Source: Baffinella frigidus
Taxonomy: Eukaryota; Cryptophyceae; Cryptomonadales; Baffinellaceae
DNA length: 13,723 nt
Reading direction: 5' to 3'
NCBI GenBank assembly: GCA_026770585.1
Contig: MU646356.1
Coordinates: 962,744 to 976,466 of the forward strand
A program made the position numbers and the translations under genes. Position 1 is the first letter of the stretch, and the number at the start of each line of letters is the position of its first letter. Positions 8,837-13,723 of this stretch are shown here, piece after piece. The notes beneath the pieces are model-generated. The model ran no database searches and was not told the origin of the DNA. It saw only the letters and a program-made list of their open reading frames with translations.

Positions 8837-8970
8837 AGAGAGATATCGATTTTTTTTTGCCAAACAACCAGCGTCAGCGCCGCACATGCTACGCATTGTG
8901 CCACTTACTATACTCCGTGTCTGCCGCTCATACAAGCATTTTCCGGATGGATTCTGACTCCGCCTCCTAC
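8837..8970. repeat. Dispersed ~130-bp repeat, copy B (inverted to 275-406)
   Basis: The reverse complement aligns to 275-406, from AGAGAGAT at the left edge to CCTCCTAC at the right. It abuts the end of the telomere-like array. No terminal repeats or coding potential. Confidence 0.65.
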
Positions 8971-9219
8971 TGCGTGGCCTGAAAAAGGTGGACACACGCG
9001 TGTGCTGACGTGTTTTTCAGGGTGGGTGGGTCCTAGGTCTGGCCTAGTCAGGTTGACTACAGGGTTGTTTGGTCACGTAAAAACACCCTTGCGCGATCCT
9101 CGGTCTGTATTGTTGTTCTGGATTAAGTGTTCTTAAATATAAGACCACGGGGGAAAGTCCGGTGCGCGTTATCTTGAACCAACAAAAGAACATCACAAAA
9201 ACAAGTGCGGTTGCTCAAT
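8971..9219. other. No gene recognised; A/T-rich core
   Basis: Contains a 12-bp palindrome CACACGCGTGTG (near 8992-9003) and, on the minus strand, a TATA-like TTATATTTAAG (about 9133-9143). The latter could belong to a promoter or an LTR, but no paired LTR is visible in the window. Confidence 0.35.
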
Positions 9220-9829
9220 TTATTGGTTCTTGTCTCCGAGATCTCCCTGCAACTTCCGGTTGATGCTAACATGTTGACCAGACCCGGCTTCCACTGCGCT
9301 CGTTGCTCCGGGCGAGAGAGGATCGACGCGGCGAGATCTAGTTGCAGGTGTAGGTGTAGTGGTAGGCAGAGGTAAGGAGGAGAAATTGGGAGAGTGGGGG
9401 GTTGCCGAAACTGTAGGTGGATTTATCCAAAACGCAGGCGAGAGACAGGCGTGGCGCTCCCTTGTCTCGCGAGACAGTGCTGTGTAGAGGGGTGCCTCGC
9501 TCATACGGAGCCGCCCCACCCACCTTAAGACTGCCGTAGGGATATCCCTCATGTACCGGCCTTTCCAGGGTGTTGTGTTTTCCAACAGCAGCCAACAGCA
9601 GCCTTCTAGGTACAGGCAAGGGTTGGTCAAACACGAAGCCACTTCCGTCCAGACTCTAGCGGGCGCTCTGTAGCGGGAACAAGGGTATCGAGCAATGCCG
9701 CCCAGGTTCATCTGCGCAGAATTATTAATAGATTGCTTTTGGCGCAACGAATGTTACTGAAAAAATGCTTTACTATTACTAGTATGACCCAATCGTGTAA
9801 AGCAATCAATCAATACTTTTGCGGAGAAG
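9220..9829. other. No convincing gene; long minus-strand frame probably chance
   Basis: A 175-codon minus-strand frame (9220-9747) runs through this stretch, but it reads straight through a family I MITE end and has erratic composition. I do not call it a gene. Its stop lies in CCAATAAATT, a coincidental polyadenylation-like sequence. Confidence 0.45.
9485..9545. mobile_element. Family I MITE, left half only
   Basis: TAGAGGGGTGCCTCGCTCAT followed by CCACCCACCTTAAGACTGCCGTAGG resembles the left half of copy a (GATCCACCCTAGGACCCTACAGTAGG region). The right arm is absent. Confidence 0.55.
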
Positions 9830-10539
9830 GTGGTCACGCCGTGCAGGAGACCCGCCCGTCCGGCCCGAGCGCGGTGTCGATCGCAGGAGGGTGACTCCTA
9901 CGCTGGTGCGCTGTGGAGAGACAGTGAGACACCCGCATGTGAGCATTGCGATGTACTGAATAAACACCCCTTTGGCCAGGCTGCATCGATGAGGTGGGGC
10001 AGGTGCATTGGAGGCGGGTCTGGGTCTCGAAGGGAGAGGGAGGGGGGGGTGGAATTGGCCCTGTTTTCTAGCCCGCATGCTACGTCCCTGCTGGACGGCA
10101 CCTGAGGTAAAACGCCTCCCGAGCCTCAGACCCGGGTGCCCTCTGGATAAATTTAGTTGGATCGAGGGAGATCGTGTGTTTCACACGGGGGTCTTGGTGG
10201 AGTTGTGAGCTGCTGAGGGGGGGAGCGCGTTCCTTGCGACCAGTGGTCGGTGGCAGAGCGCACGCTTCATATGTGTACAGGACGTGTACAGCCGGGGCAA
10301 GCGAAGCCGGGGCAAGTCGAGCAAGCCTGGGCAAGCGAACCACTCTTTCCACAGGTGGCCGTTTGTTGGTTTCAATGAACAAACATGCGCGCAATGCAAC
10401 CCCCCCCCCGGGTGAGACCCCCCGTGTTCTGCGTCTCGAGGGCCCGCACGCTGCGCACGGTGCTCTCTATGGTTGGACTTGAAAGCGTCTACTTTCCCGG
10501 CAGGCTGGAGCTCTTGAACTTGTTACAGGTACCAGGTAC
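9830..10539. other. No gene recognised; short tandem repeat at 10291-10339
   Basis: Overlapping frames of 60-115 codons exist on both strands without consistent coding character. Three copies of a GCCGGGGCAAGCGAA-like unit lie at 10291-10339. A short paired sequence GGTACCAGGTACC lies just beyond the stop of the minus-strand gene. Confidence 0.4.
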
Positions 10540-11127
10540 CTATCCCCGCGCGGCAGCCATCCAGCGTGCAGTCTTCTCCCCTGCCGTGCCGATCAAGCTT
10601 GCAGCCGTCTTCGCAACGATCTCCCCTCCCTCAAACAACACCTCTTTGCCCTGGTGCTGGTACGTGAAGTCGAGGTTGAGGTTGCAGTCTTTCGAAAAAG
10701 CAGCGAGGGGCTGCTGGAGGTCCTTGATCTCATAGTTTCCCTCGACGCGGACCACCTTCTGGACCATATCGTCGCGCCCGAACGCCTTCTTTGCCTCCGC
10801 GATGGTGGTTTTAGGGGGAAGTCTCTCGACCCTGCTCTCGGAGCGCAAATGTCCGACACAGCGCATGAACACGCGGATTCTGCCGCACTCCTCCTCCGCC
10901 ACCGGGTTTCCAAAGCGGTAGAGCGCACGTTTTTCGTCGGGCTGGTTCACCGGAGGGATGACCTTGACCCAATCCATCCCAACACAGGGGGACCCTCGAA
11001 TCTGCCAACGGTCTTTTTCCGGATATTGCCCGTCCTTTTTGTTTTTTAAGGACGGCATTTGCTTTTCTTGTCCATTGGCGCCTGGATTGATTTTTTTTTT
11101 TTTGACTCCACCTTTCTCTCCTTTCAT
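10540..11127 (-). CDS. Hypothetical protein, 195 aa, single exon
   Basis: One uninterrupted frame from ATG (context ACCAAAGATGA) to TAG at 10540-10542. The N terminus is basic (MKGEKGGVKKKK, about residues 1-12). Residues ~55-195 look like a globular domain with alternating hydrophobic strands, e.g. RIRVFMRCVG, an LPPKTTIAEAKKAF helix-like stretch, and LNLDFTYQHQGKEVLFEGG. The strand-helix-strand order loosely recalls a beta-grasp (ubiquitin-like) domain, but this is a guess and I recognise no family. An in-frame TGA lies 15 codons upstream of the ATG. A 13-base A run in the lysine region (11091-11103) makes the frame there sensitive to sequencing error. It lies opposite in strand to the coiled-coil gene and apart from it. 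Confidence 0.6.
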   Translation of the reverse strand: MKGEKGGVKKKKINPGANGQEKQMPSLKNKKDGQYPEKDRWQIRGSPCVGMDWVKVIPPVNQPDEKRALYRFGNPVAEEECGRIRVFMRCVGHLRSESRVERLPPKTTIAEAKKAFGRDDMVQKVVRVEGNYEIKDLQQPLAAFSKDCNLNLDFTYQHQGKEVLFEGGEIVAKTAASLIGTAGEKTARWMAAARG

Positions 11128-11454
11128 CTTTGGTGTCTGGCTGACCTCACCTCACCCCCACACACAATCCCTCTCACCTTTTGGAATCTTGGTTCCTCTT
11201 GACATGTGGGGTTTCCGTGGGCTCTCAACCATGGGATACCGCTATTGGAGTTGTGGTGTGTGTGCGAGCGCGTCCCTCATGGGGATAACTCAAACACCCC
11301 ACTTGAGAACTCAACCTTTGTTTCTTCACGAGTCTCTGCACTGGGGAGCTCAATGCGATACGAAAACAAAATTCTTTTTCTGCAGATCCTTTCTACGGGC
11401 GTAGTGTTGGGCTATGTTGGGAGCATTTAAAACCCAAAGGACCTGACGTCCGAG
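11128..11454. other. Upstream flank of the minus-strand gene; no gene seen
   Basis: Plus-strand frames here are antisense continuations without support. On the minus strand AAAAGGTGAGAG at about 11173-11184 resembles a splice donor. Joining it to AG sites before the ATG does not give the 195-codon frame, so I do not model a 5' exon. Confidence 0.35.
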
Positions 11455-12065
11455 TGCTGAAACAGTACATGTATTCTCTCAGGAGGATTGGTCGGCCTCC
11501 GATGAGGACCCTCTTTTAGCAGGGTTTTGCCGCGATCCTCTGTACAGGGGGGCTTGATGTGATCCGAAAGGAAGCATGGCCTTCCTACCGAACAAGTTCC
11601 GGTGTCCGCATATATTAGGAGCTCGAAGAACCTAAAGGACCTAAAGGGTCTGGCACTGAGAGTACATGTCTCCCACTCACGCGGCGGTTACCCGAGTGTT
11701 CTCCGCAGACGCACTTCATGTAAGCCACACAGCGGGCTACCAACGGATTTTCGGTGGACAATCCACCGATTTCCCGTTACCTTATCCGTAGGAGCCCCCC
11801 TATCCCTACGCTATTGCCTACCGTGGGTTCGTATGTCCTATCGCTAAGGGGTTATTCGAAATCACTTTGAAGCCCGCTGTGTGGCATGGCCATCTCGCGC
11901 GAGTCCGAGTCGCGAGTCTAGTGACAGAAGCAGTACATGTATCGAGGATTGGTCGGTCTGGCACTCAGAGTACATGCATTTCACGATTACAAGGCGGTTG
12001 CCCGATCGGCCTTCTTCAGGTTTTGAGTCTCGGTGACTCAAGCATGGACAGATAGTGACGCGCTT

Positions 12066-12215
12066 TTATCTCAGAAAACGAGTTCTAAAACTCGTTTTCT
12101 TAAGTCAATTCCCCTACAAATTTGTCAAGTTATGCGGAGAGTAAAGAATAAGTTGACGAATTTGTAGGGGGATTGACTTAAGAAAACGAGTTTTAGAACT
12201 CGTTTTCTGAGATAA
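12066..12215. mobile_element. Long-TIR MITE (family III), copy 2
   Basis: Arms of about 68 bases match with three mismatches, starting TTATCTCAG and ending CTGAGATAA. Each arm carries its own sub-hairpin AAAACGAGTT/AACTCGTTTT. The inner half (AAGTCAAT..CCCC.ACAAAT..GTCAA.TTAT) is shared with 1802-1955 while the outer half differs. Target duplication unclear (GCTT on both sides). Confidence 0.85.
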
Positions 12216-12300
12216 GCTTGTCGGGAAGAGATGCCTCGACCACGCGTGCGTCGAACTCGCGCACACAACCCACACAAAAAATACATGTACTGGTTTACAT

Positions 12301-12398
12301 CCCTTAAGTGACCATAGGGTGAATATTCACCCTAACTCGCCCTAGGCAGGTCCTGGGACCCTACCGTCGGGTGTATGAGCCTACTGGCCACCTACGGG
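12301..12398. mobile_element. Family II MITE, copy 2 (inverted)
   Basis: Begins CCCTTAAGTGACCA and ends CTGGCCACCTACGGG. The reverse complement aligns along its length to 6098-6197. It contains an 18-bp perfect palindrome AGGGTGAATATTCACCCT (12316-12333). The corresponding site in module copy 1 is empty. Confidence 0.75.
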
Positions 12399-12475
12399 AT
12401 ACACCCCACACGACCACACTGTACATGTAAACACGGCGCATCTCCACTGAGAGCGCCAGACGGCTTCCAAACGCC

Positions 12476-12598
12476 TACAGGGGCACCTCGCTCATAAGAA
12501 AGCGTCACCCCCCTAGGACCACCGTAGGACCCTAGGCATGGTCCTACTGTATGGTCCCTAGGGGGGCGGCGGTTTCTTATGAGCGAGGTACCCCTGTA
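12476..12598. mobile_element. Family I fold-back MITE, copy d
   Basis: TACAGGGGCACCTCGCTCAT to ATGAGCGAGGTACCCCTGTA, with CCTAGGACC/GGTCCTA inner arms and a CCGTAGG..CTACTG centre. The most intact copy. Module copy 1 has no element at this place (ACTGGACGGCCTCCAGCAG), giving a natural empty site. Confidence 0.9.
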
Positions 12599-12611
12599 GG
12601 CCTCCAGCAGC

Positions 12612-12695
12612 CTAGCACATTTTGCGGTTCTTGATGTCGTTGACAGCCACAGGATCCGCCCCCGCCGCCAGCGCCAAGGCCACCAGGTCATCCAC
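12612..12695 (-). CDS. Terminal exon of an unrecognised minus-strand gene or repeat-borne exon
   Basis: On the minus strand a pyrimidine-rich run (CATCTCACTCTCTCTCTCGC, 12702-12721) leads to GGTGCAG, then 27 codons opening VDDLVALALAAGADP and closing NRKMC, and TAG. The alanine-rich helix with D/N-rich loops matches no family I can name. Diverged copies at 6606-6763 and 13341-13389 share the frame. This looks like the only intact copy. Upstream exons would lie beyond 12726, which is filled with MITEs, so it may be a gene fragment carried in a repeat. Confidence 0.4.
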   Translation of the reverse strand: MDDLVALALAAGADPVAVNDIKNRKMC

Positions 12696-12729
12696 CTGCA
12701 CCAGCGAGAGAGAGAGTGAGATGAACTGC

Positions 12730-12772
12730 ACAGGGGTGACTCGCTCAGATCAACTGTACAGGGGTGACTCGC
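12730..12772. mobile_element. Two family I left-end fragments in tandem
   Basis: ACAGGGGTGACTCGCTCAG (12730-12748) and TACAGGGGTGACTCGC (12757-12772) directly precede the full left end at 12773. These are three successive MITE starts with no matching right ends between them. Confidence 0.7.
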
Positions 12773-13340
12773 TACAGGGGCACCTCGCTCATAATATAGC
12801 GCCTCTCCCTAGGACCCTGCAGTTGGCCTATGCCTAGGGCCCTATGGTGGTCCTAGGTGGAGGGGCGGTCTCTTATGAGCGAGGTACCTTGGTCGGATAG
12901 CGAGGGGGCAAACCGACGTTTTGAAACGCTTTGATGAATAAATTTTACGATTAAATTACGCACACACGTCCCCGTCACGTCACGGTCAACTGAAGGACGC
13001 ATCTACACGAAACGTCTTTAAAAAAGACGCAGACACAATCGAGAAGATTCGATAAGGGGGTCAGCCGTCTAACTCAAACGAGATCCGGCCCCCGGTGAAA
13101 TGAGATACGTCGCGGTTGAATTGGATAGGGGTGCATTTCACCCACGTGATAAGATTCGTCATCTTTACCACCTACGCCCCCTTTTTATATTGGTCCGACC
13201 CCCTTCCGCGTGACCTGGAATCCTCTGGTTCCTGGGAATTGGAGCCATTGTGAACATCCATTTTGGATGTTCAGCCCCTTGAAGCCCAGAATCTCAAACG
13301 ATTTATTTGCCCCCTCGCTATCCGAGCAAGGCCCCTGTAG
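12773..13340. mobile_element. Family I MITE, copy e, split by a 445-bp element
   Basis: Left end TACAGGGGCACCTCGCTCAT, inner arms CCTAGGACC...GGTCCTA, then CTTATGAGCGAGGTA at 12886. The missing CCCCTGTAG resumes at 13332-13340. Removing 12887-13331 restores the family consensus exactly at the junction. Confidence 0.85.
12887..13331. mobile_element. 445-bp TIR element (family IV) nested in a MITE
   Basis: Terminal inverted repeats of 26 bases with one mismatch contain TCGGATAGCGAGGGGGCAAA and its exact inverse at 13306-13325. The interior is non-coding, with hairpins CGTCTTT/AAAGACG (13013-13029) and TGAACATCCA/TGGATGTTCA (13251-13273). No clear target duplication (at most CC). No transposase frame. 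Family not recognised. Confidence 0.85.
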
Positions 13341-13389
13341 GGCTGCCGTCCGCGCCAGCCGCCAGCGCCAAGGCCCCCAGGTCGTCCAC
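13341..13389 (-). pseudogene. Truncated copy of the module's terminal exon
   Basis: On the minus strand a pyrimidine-rich run and GGTGGAG precede VDDLGALALAAGADGSP, matching the first half of 12612-12695. The frame then runs into family I copy e. The GADGSP ending is shared with the 5' part of the disrupted copy at 6727-6763, so two subtypes exist. Confidence 0.5.
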
Positions 13390-13431
13390 CTCCACCAGCA
13401 AGAGAGCGAGATTGAGAGAGAGATTTGCTAT

Positions 13432-13514
13432 CCCTCAAGTCGCCAATACGCCCTACCGTAGGGCCCTTGGACCTGCCTAGGACCTGTCAGGGGCCACCCC
13501 TGGCCACTTAAGGG
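13432..13514. mobile_element. Family II MITE, copy 3 (left part shortened)
   Basis: CCCTCAAGTCGCCA, a small deletion, then TACGCCCTACCGTAGGGCCC as in 6098-6197, ending CTGGCCACTTAAGGG at 13514. Confidence 0.7.
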
Positions 13515-13570
13515 TTATCCATAAGACACCACACCGACCTTAAGACTCCACGCGCGACTTCCCCCTGAGC

Positions 13571-13652
13571 GAGCGTCAGCAGTGCTGACGCTCTCTCCGA
13601 ACCAGCACCAGCAGTGCTGACGCTCTGCGGGTGCTGCTGACTCAGCACCCGC
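13571..13652. repeat. Cluster of AGCAGTGCTGACGCTC palindromic repeats
   Basis: A 23-bp perfect palindrome (13571-13593, one central base) is followed by a partial second copy CAGCAGTGCTGACGCTC (13610-13626) and a hairpin GCGGGTGCTG/CAGCACCCGC (13627-13652). The minus-strand frame across it (13508-13714) has no convincing coding character. Confidence 0.7.
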
Positions 13653-13723
13653 CCACCTGCCGCCCCCACTAGCCGTGTGCGCACCGGCCGAGGGAAAGGC
13701 CTCTGGCCAAGCAAAGGGGGGGG

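Larger units (their letters stand above)
11455..12726. repeat. Large repeat module, copy 2
   Basis: Collinear with 6030-6790 (anchors given there), but longer because of inserts: internal duplication of CAGTACATGTAT..GGATTGGTCGG..TCTGGCACT..GAGAGTACATG (11465-11668 and 11931-11976), a family III element (12066-12215), a family II element (12301-12398) and a family I element (12476-12598). It ends with an intact-looking minus-strand terminal exon. Confidence 0.7.

Noticed and set aside
9148-9165. RNase P RNA-like motif GGGGAAAGTCCGG
   Set aside because: Only this short match is present. I find no partner strand of the conserved P4 helix and no surrounding structure.
9220-9747. 175-codon minus-strand frame
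   Set aside because: It reads through a family I MITE end and has no consistent composition or recognisable domain; open by chance in GC-rich DNA.
10654-11404. Plus-strand frames opposite the 195-codon gene
   Set aside because: They are antisense shadows of the minus-strand frame, with poorer composition.
12392-12691. 99-codon minus-strand frame
   Set aside because: It is a shifted frame across the terminal exon that then runs through a family I MITE; the VDDL frame has copy support and this one does not.
1-13723. CRISPR array or prokaryotic operon
   Set aside because: Repeats are tandem without unique spacers of constant size, and genes are spliced; there is no ribosome-binding-site pattern.

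Overview
The window looks like a complete short contig from a GC-rich nuclear genome of a eukaryote. It opens with 32 G and closes with 8 G, as if assembly stopped at homopolymers. Spliced genes with GT/GC...AG introns, abundant degenerate plant/algal-type telomere repeats (CCCTAAA/TTTAGGG) and many small non-autonomous inverted-repeat elements suggest a microalga, perhaps of the green lineage. The lineage is inference only: nothing here fixes a taxon.

Layout. (1) 1-5516, plus strand: the 3' part of a spliced gene. I see nine exons (522-5516) encoding at least 240 residues of charged, probably coiled-coil protein. Every exon is a multiple of three long, and every intron is phase 0 in the model. 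Introns carry partial copies of neighbouring exons, minisatellites, fold-back elements and, from 3361 onward, CCCTAAA-like tracts. The last intron ends in ten perfect CCCTAAA units just before its acceptor. (2) 5517-6950: a 3' flank with a tandem copy of the exon end and stop, several ~120-bp fold-back MITEs (ends TACAGGGG..ACCTCGCTCAT) and copy 1 of a larger repeat module. (3) 6955-8835: about 1.9 kb of degenerate TTTAGGG/TTGAGGG/TTTATGG repeat, opposite in orientation to the intronic tracts. (4) 8837-10540: an inverted copy of a repeat from 275-406, then mostly sequence with no convincing gene. (5) 10540-11127, minus strand: one uninterrupted 195-codon frame that looks coding but has no family I recognise. 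(6) 11455-13514: copy 2 and part of copy 3 of the repeat module, studded with at least four MITE families. One is a 445-bp terminal-inverted-repeat element inserted inside a MITE. The module carries, on the minus strand, a polypyrimidine tract, a 3' splice site and a short terminal exon. (7) 13515-13723: short palindromic repeats and the contig end.

The most interesting signal is how the spliced gene is built. Partial exon copies sit beside most exons. Acceptor-side copies always lie upstream of the full exon and donor-side copies always lie downstream. One short intron (4935-5073) is almost pure telomere-like DNA flanked by an 8-bp direct repeat, as expected if an intron arose by insertion of telomeric repeats. 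Exon calls rest on frame, splice motifs and copy-to-copy comparison; no homology search or RNA data were available.
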